From NCBI GenBank assembly GCA_903813345.2, contig CAIIXF020000009.1, positions 16,953,759 to 17,017,758 of the forward strand: a stretch of DNA of 64,000 nucleotides, in the 5' to 3' direction. A program made the position numbers and the translations under genes. The DNA is from Owenia fusiformis. Taxonomy: Eukaryota > Annelida > Polychaeta > Sabellida > Oweniidae. The notes below the pieces were generated by a model. The model ran no database searches, was not told where the DNA came from, and worked only from the letters and a program-made list of their open reading frames with translations. This document shows, piece after piece, positions 37,801-44,567 of the stretch; the first letter of the stretch is position 1; each line of letters begins with the position of its first letter.

Positions 37801-40800
37801 AGTGCATATCACTTTGTCAGAATTGAAAAAAAATCAATGGCAAATATTAAATGAATTATTTATGAAACATATCCTTCAAACATTGCTTGCTTTCTTTGTA
37901 TAGACATTGAATGGTATTTCTGGATAAGTGAATTGGTGTCTATCTGGATAATCAAGGGATTATAGTCACTCAAAGTTACTGAGCATCCAGTTTTGAGGCT
38001 TCAATTGTGTTGGAATGTTGGCATTGGTGTTTTTTTCTATGATAATGACTATTTTTTTGTTGTTGTTAAGATACTTATTCTGACTCTCAGCAGGGGGTTA
38101 ATTATGCATCAAAACTCTTGAAAAGTAAATATTCTTATCAAATATAACTAGGACAGTAATTAAAACCATATTTCACATACATTTGACTGAGGGACCAAAA
38201 GGGCATAATCCGGACACATCCTTTAGTTTGAGCAATCTTCCGCCAATATGATGCTATACACTATGATGTAATCCTCGACCAATGAAATTAGCATATCATG
38301 ACCTTTGACTTTGCAATCTCCGGACGTTTCGTTCAGAGTAATCGACTCGTTCGGCGGGCCAATGAAGATTTGTCCCTTCCAAAGCAATGCATCATGGGAG
38401 ATATTTATGTAAATTAATATCTGCTCTTATTGAAGTGTAATTGCTGCTTCGTTTCAGTGTTTCATTCCAAAAACATATTCTCATAAATAATATATTAATA
38501 TAGGAACATAGTTATTGCTGTTGCTTTGTTTGTGGGCCTCCAGTAAATCGGTTTGCTGAGGTTTCATTGTTGCAATCCAAATACGATCCTGACAATGAAT
38601 GTACTGTAGTTTGTTTCCTTCAAGCTAAGGAAAAGCCCCCATTGAATGTAGTTTAATTATCCTATGTTTCAGTGCTTCAAGCTAAGGAAAAGCCCCCATT
38701 GAATGTGGTTTAATTATCCTATGTTTCAGTGCTTCAAGCTAAGGAAAAGCCCCCATTGAATGTAGTTTAATTATCCTATGTTTCAGTGCTTCAAGCTAAG
38801 GAAAAGCCCCCATTGAATGTAGTTTAATTATCCTATGTTTCAGTGCTTCAAGCTAAGGAAAAGCCCCCTATGAATGTAGTTTAATTATCCTATGTTTCAT
38901 TGCTTCAAGCTAAGGAAAAGCCCCCATTGAATGTAGTTTAATTATCCTATGTTTCAGTGCTTCAAGCTAAGGAAAAGCCCCCTATGAATGTAGTTTAATT
39001 ATCCTATGTTTCAGTGCTTCAAGCTAAGGAAAAGCCCCCTATGAATGTAGTTGGAGATGTAGGAGGCAAGATAGCTATCATGGTGGTGAGTTATATTTAT
39101 TCTTTGGGTTTTGTTACTCCATGAAGTTGCCATTTTCTAGAACTTGTTAACCTTGAGTTTATTGTTGATCAAGAGGAGGAATAACCCCAGGGTTCAAAAA
39201 AGACATGACAATAATGTAAATCTGTATTGAGAAGATAGATCACCACTGTTTGAGTCAAATCGCCAGACAAATGACATCAATCAATGGCGGTTTTAAAACT
39301 TAACAAACACGCTTTAAATAACATTATGTTAATTTCCAGCATGTTAATTATCCCAACAAACAAAGTTCGATTGGGATATAGTGAGGCCCTCTGTCCATCA
39401 GTCCATCTGTCTGTCTGGAAGATAACTCGAATACTAGTGGATGGATTTTGTTCATATTTGGTGGAAATATGTATATTGTTTAATAGTTGTACAAAACAAA
39501 AAAAATTCCAAGATGGTGAAAATCTAAAGTTTTCATTTTAAACCAAAGTAATAACTATTATTGTATGAAATTTTGATAGTATATTCACAACATCTATCTA
39601 TTTCATATATATTTCAAGTTTTTCACCATGACCCCCAGGGGCCATGTATGGGGGATTGGGAAAACAGTAATTTGCGTTAATTTTGAGATCTTTCCGAAGT
39701 ATGGCTTTATTATACTCAAATGAAAGCCAGATTAATTAATTAAGCAAATATTTTGTAATTTGGGCCTCATAAAATTCAAAATGGCTGCCTTATGTGAGAT
39801 TTCGCAAGAATTTTCTGATATCTTCAAAGTATGACTAGATTATACTCAAATTGAAGGAAGTTTAGGGCAGATCATTATTATGGTATTGTTTTTCTGATAT
39901 ATGCATCAGAAAATTCAAAATGGCTGCCAACAGGAATTTGTGTTAATTTTGAGATATTTCTGAAGTATACATGTAGTTTATTATACTTAAACAAAAGGCA
40001 ATTTATAGTAGATTGCAAATATTGTATCGTTTTTTCTGATTTGGGCCTTTTAAAATTCAAAATGACCGCCTTATGTCGGATTCCGCAATAATTTTCTGAT
40101 CTCTTCAAAGTATGGCTATATTATTCTCAAATTGAAGGAAATGTAGGGCCGATCACTGTTACAGTATTGTTTTCTGATATTTCGCTAAATGTTATTTTTT
40201 GTGACAAATACAGATTCGTATATATTATAGTGTTCGTGGGGATTTGCTACTCCGTGGAGTTGCCGTTTTTTTAGTTAGTATAGCTTGTTACATCAAGATA
40301 AGGGGAGATGTAAGGAATATGCTAACAAATGTAGCAGGATAATTTTGATACACACCAGGGGGGGGAGATCTCCCAAAGTTCAGCCTTCGTATTCGATCAC
40401 GTGGTACCCAAGTGTTAGATCCATATAAGGCTTACATGACCATATAGGAATCCAACTGACCGTTGTTCGCCATTTTGAATATCATGTGATTGATCCATAT
40501 AAGCCATTATAAGGTTTGTATGACCATATAGGAATCCAACTGACCGTTGTCCGCCATTTTGAATATCATGTGATAGATCCATATAAGGGTTGTATGACCA
40601 TATAGATGGCTAAGGGGAATCCCAGAATACGAGAGAATATGATAGTATTATGGGAGCTACTCACTTCTTCTGGATACAAGAATACGAGAGAATATGATAG
40701 TATTATGGGAGCTACTCACTTCTTCTGGATACACACTTAGCACATTTTGCTAGTTTATATTTATTCCCAACACTAAGATCATATATATCACTGTGACTAT

Positions 40801-42412
40801 AGAGCCAACAAAAAGCTCTAAAAAGCAAGCCCAATGTCCTGTTTAAGAACCCTTATTCTTGATGTAGAAAATGGATTTTAGAAATAATTTCCACATGAAT
40901 CTACTGTTGAGACTCAATCAACTTGAGTTCTGAGAAAATGGGGATTTCAGCATACTTTCCAGTTTCATTTGCCCAATTCTACTTTTGTACATTAACTAGC
41001 CAATATACTCGTATGTTTGTTTTAATATTGTCTTGACAGAATCTGGGCATTGTGTGTTCCAGGATGATATGATAGATGATGTTCACTCATTTGTACGAGC
41101 TGCTGAGATCCTGAAGGAGAGAGGGGCCTACAAGATATATGCCATGGCCACACATGGAATCCTATCATCTGATGCTCCCACCATGATAGAGGAATCACCC
41201 ATCGATGAGGTAGAGATTAATAGTCTTGTTGGATTATAACAATGACAATGCACTAGTCTAAGATGAGATAAATGATAACAATGTAAAATCCTTACATCAA
41301 TCTGTTATTGATAAAGTTACAAATCAAAAACACAGGGTGGCCCAAAACTGAACCACATAAAAGTGTAATAATCTCTTTAAAACAGGGTGAGCCAAAAAAG
41401 GTAACCATAACAAATGTTAATAACTCCGTCATCCAGCATGGATTCAAAATCATATTTGGCACAATAGACTAGATGCTAGTAGAAATAATCTTGATTTACA
41501 TCATTAAATATTCAAAATTCAGTCAAAGTGAAATCTACATGTAAAGGTACATCTAGAAATGTGGTTTCTAAAATTGTTCATTAACTTTGAAAATGTGACT
41601 TTTAGTTCGGGGAGATTCCCCATAGACCCCATGTTACACAGTCACAAAAAGTGAAGTTTTTTTTTCTTGTATTGGACAGATAATATTTTATTTTACTGGA
41701 CGTATCTTAATTTGCATAACTATTAACCTCTTGAATCCCAGGCTCTAAAATTGGCATGAAACCAGAGAATTTTTCTTTTTTGCCACCTTTTGACATTTTA
41801 CTACATACCTATACAACTTTAGATGCTCAACTTAGTAAAATTGGATGGCAGAGATCATTTCTACACGTTTTAAAACAATTTTTGTGTAAATTGGATGAAA
41901 ATTGTTCAAATGAGAGCAATTTATGTGAAAAGTTTTGTGACGGATTTTCTCGTCCCTCTGGGTTTCAAGGTCATTTCTGAGGTGACGAGAAATCTCGTCA
42001 TTCATGGCAGTCAAGAGGTTAAATACATAATGGTGATATGAAACTTGATCCATTGAAAATGATGAATATTCAAGATAAAGGGAACTTTCTACTATACCTG
42101 CCATGCTATCTGACCCGAAGGAGCCGCCTGGTGATGAAAGTGGTAACTACCTACTCGCATCTAGGTTATTGAACCTTGTCAAATGTATGTTTTTGCAAAG
42201 TAAAATAATTTTTATAATGGGAATTTAAAGTTGATTTTCCAATTGCTCTCCAGGTGGTAGTGACAAACACAGTCCCTCATGATGTCCAGAAAATGCAGTG
42301 CCACAAAATAAAAACTGTTGATGTCAGTATTTTGTTATCTGAGGCAATACGCAGAATCAACAACCAGGAATCAATGTCTACATTATTTGAGAACATATCA
42401 ACAGAGGACTAA
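7816..42412 (+). CDS. PRPSAP: Phosphoribosyl-pyrophosphate synthetase-associated protein (complete, 9 exon positions, exon 4 duplicated)
   Basis: PRPSAP proteins are catalytically silent relatives of PRPP synthetase that join the synthetase complex in the cytosol and modulate PRPP supply for nucleotide synthesis. Exons: 7816-7892, 9953-10005, 12603-12669, 15247-15419 or 17492-17664, 20376-20491, 21476-21692, 39015-39085, 41063-41209, 42254-42412. All phases agree, giving 1080 bp and 359 residues, close to vertebrate PRPSAP1/2. Family marks are [65 protein letters not shown], the PRPSAP-specific insert ([18 protein letters not shown]), the PRTase-like loop [19 protein letters not shown], and the tail [12 protein letters not shown]. 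The start is supported by an in-frame TAA 15 bp upstream. It is not an active synthetase: the RQDKK catalytic loop is replaced and the insert is present. Confidence 0.93.
8311..8572. mobile_element. Short MITE, TA duplication
   Basis: Ends ATGGAGCACTCCGG and CCGAAGTGCTCCAT are inverted and flanked by TA. It is 262 bp and non-coding, within PRPSAP intron 1. Confidence 0.65.
8913..9909. mobile_element. Foldback element interrupted by a MITE
   Basis: The arms are 8913-8936 plus 9448-9510 and, inverted, about 9820-9909 (CTAGCAGGATGGATGACATA on the right). The left arm is broken by the element at 8937-9447. It lies in PRPSAP intron 1, ending 43 bp before exon 2. Confidence 0.8.
8937..9447. mobile_element. 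CGCG-rich MITE, TA duplication
   Basis: Ends CTGTAGTCCGGG and CCTGGAGTACAG are flanked by TA. The subterminal TTCGCGTGCGATTTAATTTTG is shared with the element at 10345. The right arm of the host foldback preserves the uninterrupted site GACATAGAACA. Confidence 0.82.
9953..10005 (+). CDS. PRPSAP: PRPSAP exon 2
   Basis: Short 53-bp exon encoding [17 protein letters not shown]. The acceptor is gatgttgcag, the donor gtaagt-like (gtaagttacc). It matches the RLGxELG...YxExN segment of PRPSAP. It joins exon 3 to make NRETCVEM. Confidence 0.88.
10345..10738. mobile_element. CGCG-rich MITE, second copy type
   Basis: Ends CTATACGCCCGGTATTATTC and GAATAATACCGAGCGTACAG are inverted and flanked by TA. 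GATTTAATTTCGCG motifs occur inside both ends. It is 394 bp, in PRPSAP intron 2. Confidence 0.82.
11491..12542. mobile_element. Mariner-type element, TA duplication
   Basis: Ends CAGGATGTACAAAA and TTTGGTACACCCTG lie between TA dinucleotides. It is 1052 bp and no intact transposase was recognised. It ends 60 bp upstream of PRPSAP exon 3. Confidence 0.7.
12603..12669 (+). CDS. PRPSAP: PRPSAP exon 3
   Basis: Encodes [20 protein letters not shown] then GTK, the conserved ESVRG(K/Q)D(I/V)(F/Y)IIQT block. Acceptor ttttctccag, donor gtaagt. Phase 2 exit; the first base G of either exon 4 copy completes Lys. Confidence 0.92.
12801..13917. mobile_element. Mariner-like element with transposase remnant
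   Basis: Ends CAGGGTGGGCCAAAAAAG and CCTTTGGCCCACCCTG are flanked by TA. At about 13318-13420 the plus strand reads [20 protein letters not shown] with frameshifts around it. This matches the C-terminal catalytic block WPxxSPDLNPxDYFxWG of mariner transposases. Non-autonomous remnant. Confidence 0.85.
14007..14700. mobile_element. Possible Helitron-like repeat
   Basis: Begins A/TCAGCTCACATTGTTTGAGC, with a short subterminal palindrome, then CTGTCTG/TCCGTC repeats and several AAAATGGC.GCCATTTT units. No clear 3' hairpin and CTAG end was found. Confidence 0.45.
15247..15419 (+). CDS. PRPSAP: PRPSAP exon 4a (first of two alternative copies)
   Basis: 173 bp, entry phase 2, exit phase 1. Encodes [20 protein letters not shown], then [20 protein letters not shown], then [18 protein letters not shown]. 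This is the PRPSAP equivalent of the PRPP synthetase segment that holds the flexible ATP-binding loop. Acceptor atatttcag, donor gtgatt. It shares 42 of 57 whole codons' residues with exon 4b. Confidence 0.9.
15665..16107. mobile_element. Foldback element between exons 4a and 4b
   Basis: CACTGGTGATC...ACGCTGGTTACC at the left is inverted at the right (GGTAACCAGCGTAATCG). Arms are about 130 bp or more and include TTGTAGGCAGAATTCCCA. It occupies part of the intron between the alternative PRPSAP exons. Confidence 0.75.
16244..16936. mobile_element. Mariner-like element between exons 4a and 4b
   Basis: Ends CAGGGTGGGCCAAAA and TTTTGGCCCACCCTG with TA duplications. Arms continue through GTTACTGATT. 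The interior reads [20 protein letters not shown], a degraded mariner catalytic block. Confidence 0.82.
17492..17664 (+). CDS. PRPSAP: PRPSAP exon 4b (second alternative copy)
   Basis: Also 173 bp with the same entry and exit phase as exon 4a. Encodes [20 protein letters not shown], then [20 protein letters not shown], then [18 protein letters not shown]. Acceptor catttcag, donor gtatct. The open frame, the conservative substitutions and the intact splice sites argue that it is functional rather than a dead duplicate. It is somewhat closer to the vertebrate consensus around SKMRKRG. Confidence 0.88.
19058..19539 (+). mobile_element. Helitron-like element
   Basis: 5' TCCCAATGAACAAAGTTCGG and 3' TTTGCTACTCCGGGGAGTTG, then CTAG before T. 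CCGTC repeats follow the 5' palindrome. It lies in PRPSAP intron 4, 482 bp. Confidence 0.72.
20376..20491 (+). CDS. PRPSAP: PRPSAP exon 5
   Basis: Encodes [20 protein letters not shown] then [18 protein letters not shown]. This is nearly invariant in the family and includes the PRS signature around [12 protein letters not shown]. Acceptor ttattgtag, donor gtgaat, phase 0 exit. Confidence 0.95.
21476..21692 (+). CDS. PRPSAP: PRPSAP exon 6
   Basis: Encodes [20 protein letters not shown], then [18 protein letters not shown], then the PRPSAP-specific acidic/proline insert [13 protein letters not shown] and MALGLEIFP. The insert distinguishes PRPSAP from catalytic PRPP synthetases. Donor gtagat; a 17.3-kb intron follows that contains the dioxygenase gene. 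Confidence 0.93.
22516..22959 (+). mobile_element. Helitron-like element, diverged
   Basis: 5' TTCCATGGAACGAAGTTTAG after A; 3' GCAACGCTTTGGCATTGC hairpin variant followed by CTAG/T. Interior AAAATGG repeats. Lies in PRPSAP intron 6, just downstream of the dioxygenase stop. Confidence 0.68.
23053..23238 (-). CDS. Dioxygenase exon 7 (C-terminus)
   Basis: Encodes [33 protein letters not shown] and a tail ending LLHFEKAA, then TAA at 23055-23053. It carries the distal iron-binding His and the R-x-S 2-oxoglutarate motif. Acceptor atattgcag. Confidence 0.88.
   Translation of the reverse strand, partial: PHKVVVTEEQKKQSRHSLAYFLFPDKDQLLTCFDGSDTYPPIRTTQMTDTPDKLLHFEKAA
23053..32156 (-). CDS. 2-oxoglutarate/Fe(II)-dependent dioxygenase, isopenicillin-N-synthase-like (complete, 7 exons)
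   Basis: Seven minus-strand exons join without phase conflict into 333 residues: 32156-31968, 31819-31695, 30458-30392, 29026-28792, 27453-27365, 23778-23668, 23238-23053. The N-terminal DIOX_N domain shows [10 protein letters not shown] and [10 protein letters not shown]. Jelly-roll residues follow: metal ligands His217 and Asp219 in EHTDKGM, a third histidine His274 in PHKV, and the 2-oxoglutarate pair Arg287/Ser289 in RHS. The spacing matches isopenicillin N synthase (H-x-D, then H about 55 residues on). The real substrate is unknown; animal members are mostly uncharacterised soluble oxygenases. The gene lies wholly inside PRPSAP intron 6 on the opposite strand. The donor of exon 5 (gttttt) is weak. 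Confidence 0.88.
23400..23620. repeat. Degenerate ~40-bp tandem repeat
   Basis: Units resemble GTAGGGTTTGAGGTTGC followed by TAAGCAATGGTTAAGGTCA, 4-5 copies, in dioxygenase intron 6. Confidence 0.7.
23668..23778 (-). CDS. Dioxygenase exon 6
   Basis: 37 codons: [20 protein letters not shown] then [17 protein letters not shown]. It matches the P-G-s-x-x-V-x-x-G-E/D-x-L-Q-R-x-T core strand of the 2OG oxygenase fold. Acceptor aatttgtag, donor gtaaat. Confidence 0.85.
23914..24525. mobile_element. Foldback element
   Basis: Outer ends CTTAAAGGAATATTCC and GGAATATTCCTTTAAG are perfect complements. The arms continue through TAGCTA.AACCATA and the segment around GATGTCATCGACTC. 612 bp in dioxygenase intron 5. 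Confidence 0.85.
24550..26260. other. Intronic stretch, nothing recognised
   Basis: Contains CACGTGAC near both ends (24572 and 25617) and scattered open frames of at most 76 codons with no recognisable protein family. It is intronic to both PRPSAP and the dioxygenase. Confidence 0.5.
26276..27183. mobile_element. GTGGTGACA repeat family, copy 1
   Basis: Starts near TGTCACCACCAAAAAGTG then ACATATTGTTATGGTCTCC; ends AACTAGGTGGTGACATTTTG and ATGTTAATGCCTTG. Inside are about six ~110-bp repeats containing TGACCTTC.TCAAGGTCA and CAAAATCATCTACAAGTT. Copies 2 and 3 are at 31198 and 45592. Confidence 0.75.
27365..27453 (-). CDS. Dioxygenase exon 5 (H-x-D metal site)
   Basis: Encodes [20 protein letters not shown] then [10 protein letters not shown]. 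It holds the H-x-D iron ligands and the LxQD..GLQ strand. Acceptor aattatag. The donor GGACTTCAG/gttttt is a poor match to consensus but keeps the frame into exon 6. Confidence 0.85.
27573..28641 (+). mobile_element. Mariner-like element with N-terminal transposase fragment
   Basis: Inverted ends CGAGGGTTGTCCCAGAAGTA and TTACTTCTTGGACAACCCTC. Frame 27904-28206 reads [17 protein letters not shown]... [10 protein letters not shown] ... [11 protein letters not shown]. This is the HTH segment of mariner transposases (T..ETY..M ... W.KRF ... D.PR.GRP.TS). It stops after about 100 codons, so the element is dead. Confidence 0.75.
28792..29026 (-). CDS. Dioxygenase exon 4
   Basis: Encodes [20 protein letters not shown], then [20 protein letters not shown], the FTELFEHIH helix and [20 protein letters not shown]. 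Acceptor tattgtag, donor gtaagc. The acceptor lies about 30 bp from the 78-bp minisatellite that fills the preceding intron. Confidence 0.88.
29059..30118. repeat. 78-bp minisatellite, 13 hairpin units
   Basis: GACATGGGCTCTACC starts at 29103 and recurs every 78 bp to 29649, then at 29717 (unit shortened by 10 bp), 29795, 29873, 29951 and 30029. Each unit holds a perfect 10-bp inverted repeat, ATGGGCTCTA and TAGAGCCCAT, around a 7-base loop. The array fills most of dioxygenase intron 3. Long minus-strand open frames here arise because 78 is a multiple of 3. Confidence 0.97.
30392..30458 (-). CDS. Dioxygenase exon 3
   Basis: Short 67-bp exon encoding [18 protein letters not shown] then TRAK. 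Acceptor gtcttgcag, donor gtcagg. It fits the ESF(R/x)F segment that precedes the N-P-W/F stretch in this family. Confidence 0.78.
31198..31628. mobile_element. GTGGTGACA repeat family, copy 2
   Basis: Begins AAAGGTGGTGACATATTG and ends ACTAGGTATTGACATTTTG then GTTAATGCCTTG. It is shortened inside and has lost the 5' CACCACC arm. It ends 67 bp from dioxygenase exon 2. Confidence 0.7.
31695..31819 (-). CDS. Dioxygenase exon 2
   Basis: Encodes [20 protein letters not shown] then [21 protein letters not shown], the FF/FxLP-helix and GYQ region of the DIOX_N domain. Acceptor tatgtag, donor gtatgt, exit phase 2. Confidence 0.85.
31968..32156 (-). CDS. Dioxygenase exon 1 (DIOX_N start)
   Basis: 63 codons from ATG 32156 ([20 protein letters not shown]) to HGVCNKS, donor gtaagc. 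Contains the DIOX_N motif of a beta-strand PTLD and the later [10 protein letters not shown] second Met at residue 10 could also serve as start. Confidence 0.85.
32761..34867. mobile_element. 2.1-kb non-autonomous transposon with 5-bp CATAC duplication
   Basis: About 70 bp of terminal inverted repeat starts CACGGTGACCAAGAGTTAAC and ends GTTAACTCTTGGTCACCGTG. CATAC is present directly outside both ends (32756-32760, 34868-34872). No open frame of 60 codons occurs in 2.1 kb. The motif TTTAG(A/T)CGTGT recurs in both orientations inside. Confidence 0.88.
35403..37612. mobile_element. Foldback element carrying a Helitron-like insertion
   Basis: The left arm 35403-35520 (GTCCATTTCACTGC, GGGAGACCATTGTGC, GTACATGAATGACATTTG) is inverted at 35668-35723 and 37537-37612. 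The right arm is interrupted by 35724-37536. Arms are about 115 bp and nearly identical. Confidence 0.9.
35724..37536 (+). mobile_element. Helitron-like element, best example
   Basis: 5' A/TCCCACCGAACGAAGTTCG, then CCGTCCGTC repeats, GGGCAATAACTCAAATACC, and about eight ~105-bp internal repeats centred on AAAATGGCGGCCATTTT. The 3' end is TTGCTACTCCGTGGAGTTGC, a hairpin, then CTAG/T. No Rep/helicase coding is present. An unrelated ~490-bp segment (35763-36256) interrupts its 5' part. Confidence 0.85.
38614..39071 (+). repeat. 57-bp tandem repeat duplicating the exon 7 splice acceptor
   Basis: CAAGCTAAGG recurs at 38621, 38678, 38735, 38792, 38849, 38906, 38963 and 39020, an exact 57-bp period. 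Each unit contains intron end (tatgtttcag) plus the first 42 bp of exon 7 and then TTTAATTATCC. The last unit is the working exon edge. Copy 1 is incomplete upstream and the 38906 copy has AG changed to AT. Since 57 is divisible by 3, every copy is in the same frame and each upstream copy meets TAA. Confidence 0.97.
39015..39085 (+). CDS. PRPSAP: PRPSAP exon 7
   Basis: Encodes (V)[18 protein letters not shown] then IAIMV. Entry phase 1, exit phase 0, donor gtgagt. The 5' 42 bp and the acceptor tatgtttcag are the last unit of a 57-bp tandem array. Only this copy runs on into GGAGATGTAGGAGGC; the upstream copies run into TAA instead. Confidence 0.92.
39104..39141 (+). mobile_element. Helitron-like 3' end fragment
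   Basis: TTTGTTACTCCATGAAGTTG then CTAG, 19 bp downstream of the PRPSAP exon 7 donor. Only the terminal hairpin remains recognisable. Confidence 0.55.
39351..40274 (+). mobile_element. Helitron-like element in PRPSAP intron 7
   Basis: 5' A/TCCCAACAAACAAAGTTCG; 3' TTTGCTACTCCGTGGAGTTG then TTAG (expected CTAG). The interior has AAAATGGCTGCC repeats with TTTCTGATAT spacers. Confidence 0.78.
40410..40735. repeat. Two short tandem repeats
   Basis: 40410-40610 holds 2-3 units with GATCCATATAAG, GACCATATAGGAATCC and CGCCATTTTGAATATCATG. 40622-40732 holds a 55-bp unit twice (AATACGAGAGAATATGATAG at 40626 and 40681). Confidence 0.85.
41063..41209 (+). CDS. PRPSAP: PRPSAP exon 8
   Basis: Encodes [20 protein letters not shown], then [19 protein letters not shown] and [10 protein letters not shown]. 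It contains the PRPP-loop equivalent of type I phosphoribosyltransferases. Acceptor gtgttccag, donor gtagag, 49 codons in phase 0. Confidence 0.95.
41381..42175. mobile_element. Mariner-like remnant filling PRPSAP intron 8
   Basis: Starts CAGGGTGAGCCAAAAAAGG and shares long stretches with 12801-13917 (TTGATTTACATCATTAAATA, CTACCTACTCGCATCT). It is interrupted by a TTAA element at 41727. The right terminus is missing. A separate end-like CAGGGTGGCCCAAAACTG lies at 41334. Confidence 0.7.
41727..42018. mobile_element. piggyBac-type MITE, TTAA duplication
   Basis: Ends CCTCTTGA and TCAAGAGG are inverted and flanked by TTAA at 41723-41726 and 42019-42022. 292 bp without a transposase, nested in the mariner-like remnant. 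Confidence 0.82.
42254..42412 (+). CDS. PRPSAP: PRPSAP exon 9 (C-terminus and stop)
   Basis: Encodes [20 protein letters not shown], then [20 protein letters not shown] and [12 protein letters not shown] before TAA. Acceptor ctctccag. The tail matches vertebrate PRPSAP (SEAIRRIHNGESM). A poly(A) signal is not obvious nearby; AATAAA at about 45553 is a distant candidate, which would place the 44-bp minisatellite in the 3' UTR. Confidence 0.94.
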   Translation: MVVTNTVPHDVQKMQCHKIKTVDVSILLSEAIRRINNQESMSTLFENISTED

Positions 42413-42857
42413 ATAGACCACATCTCTGCTATGATGAACTGCACTAAAGATCCTATGGGACTACTTCACCATAAGTCCAATTGATCTGCTTTAACAGAGT
42501 GATATTGCTTAATATTGAAATCCCAAGAAAGAAAAAATTGGATTGTGTTCAAGTGCCAGAACAGATTGTTTATTAGTGATGCAGGTTGATGAGAAAAACT
42601 GAGCCAGAACGAAAAAACACGTCTTATGATGTCTTTATTTCTTTAAATTAGAGGAAGATAATTTCATGAACAGTTATTACTGCATTAATTAACACAAAGA
42701 TCTATGTCAGACCATGTTGTTGCTACAGTGTACTGTATGTTCTTTGAATTAATAGCTGCAATTCTGATTCAGGAATTTACTTTATCAATTAATTGTAATT
42801 ATTTTTGCTACAGTTGCTTAGAACAGACAACAGCAACACAAGATTATTGACATTGGA

Positions 42858-44567
42858 GTCAACACGACAAGGCCTATTTGAGACCCTCATTGTACATTGG
42901 AGTCACTACGATAAGGCCTATTTGAGACCTCATCGTACATTGGAGTCAACAAGATAAGGCCTATTTGAGACCCTCATTGTACATTGGAGTCACTACGATA
43001 AGGCCTATTTGAGACCTCATCGTACATTGGAGTCAACACAATAAGGCCTATTTGAGACCCTCATTGTACATTGGAGTCAACACGATAAGGCCTATTTGAG
43101 ACCCTCATTGTACATTGGAGTCAACACGATAAGGCCTATTTGAGACCCTCATTGTACATTGGAGTCAACACGATAAGGCCTATTTGAGGTACATTGGATG
43201 GAGTCAACAAAATAAGGCCTATTTGAGACCCTCATTGCACATTGGAGTAAACACGATAAGGCCTATATGAAACCCTCATTGTACATTGTAGTCAACAAGA
43301 TAAGGCCTATTTGAGACCCTCATTGTACATTAGAGTCAACACGATAAGGCCTATTTGAGACCCTCATTGTACATTGGAGTCAACACGATAAGGCCTATTT
43401 GAGACCCTCATTGTAGCATTGGAGTCAACACGATAAGGCCTATATGAGACCCTCATTGTACATTGGAGTCAACACGATAAGGCCTATTTGAGACCCTCAT
43501 TGTACATTGGAGTCAACACGATAAGGCCTATTTGAGGTACATTGGATGGAGTCAACAAAATAAGGCCTATTTGAGACCCTCATTGCACATTGGAGTAAAC
43601 ACGATAAGGCCTATATGAAACCCTCATTGTACATTGTAGTCAACAAGATAAGGCCTATTTGAGACCCTCATTGTACATTAGAGTCAACACGATAAGGCCT
43701 ATTTGAGACCCTCATTGTACATTGGAGTCAACACGATAAGGCCTATTTGAGACCCTCATTGTAGCATTGGAGTCAACACGATAAGGCCTATATGAGACCC
43801 TCATTGTACATTGGAGTCAACACGATAAGGCCTATTTGAGACCCTCATTGTACATTGGAGTCAACACGATAAGGCCTATTTGAGACCCTCATTGTAGCAT
43901 TGGAGTCAACACGATAAGGCCTATTTGAGACCCTCATTATAGCATTGGAGTCAACACGATAAGGCCTATATGAGACCCTCATTGTACATTGGAGTCAACA
44001 CGATAAGGCCTATTTGAGACCCTCATTGTACATTAGAGTCAACACGATAAGGCCTATTTGAGACCCTCATTATAGCATTGGAGTCAACACGATAAGGCCT
44101 ATATGAGACCCTCATTGTACATTGGAGTCAACACGATAAGGCCTATTTGAGACCCTCATTGTACATTGGAGTCAACACGATAAGGCCTATTTGAGACCCT
44201 CATTGCACATTGGAGTAAACACGATAAGGCCTATATGAAACCCTCATTGTACATTGTAGTCAACAAGATAAGGCCTATTTGAGACCCTCATTGTACATTA
44301 GAGTCAACACGATAAGGCCTATTTGAGACCCTCATTGTACATTGGAGTCAACACGATAAGGCCTATATGAAACCCTCATTGTACATTGTAGTCAACAAGA
44401 TAAGGCCTATTTGAGACCCTCATTGTACATTAGAGTCAACACGATAAGGCCTATTTGAGACCCTCATTGTACATTGGAGTCAACACGATAAGGCCTATTT
44501 GAGACCCTCATTGTAGCATTGGAGTCAACACGATAAGGCCTATTTGAGACCCTCATTATAGCATTTT
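42858..44567. repeat. 44-bp minisatellite, about 39 units with higher-order structure
   Basis: The unit reads roughly ACATTGGAGTCAACACGATA, AGGCCTATTTGAGACCCTCA, TTGT. Variant units (TATATGA, GTAGCATT, GAGGTACATTGGATGG) recur in the same order. The marker GAGGTACATTGG appears at 43186 and 43534, 348 bp apart, showing block duplication of eight units. It starts about 450 bp after the PRPSAP stop codon. Confidence 0.95.

Noticed and set aside
42858-44567. CRISPR-like array
   Set aside because: Units abut directly with no unique spacers, the genome is an animal's, and unit variants show tandem duplication.
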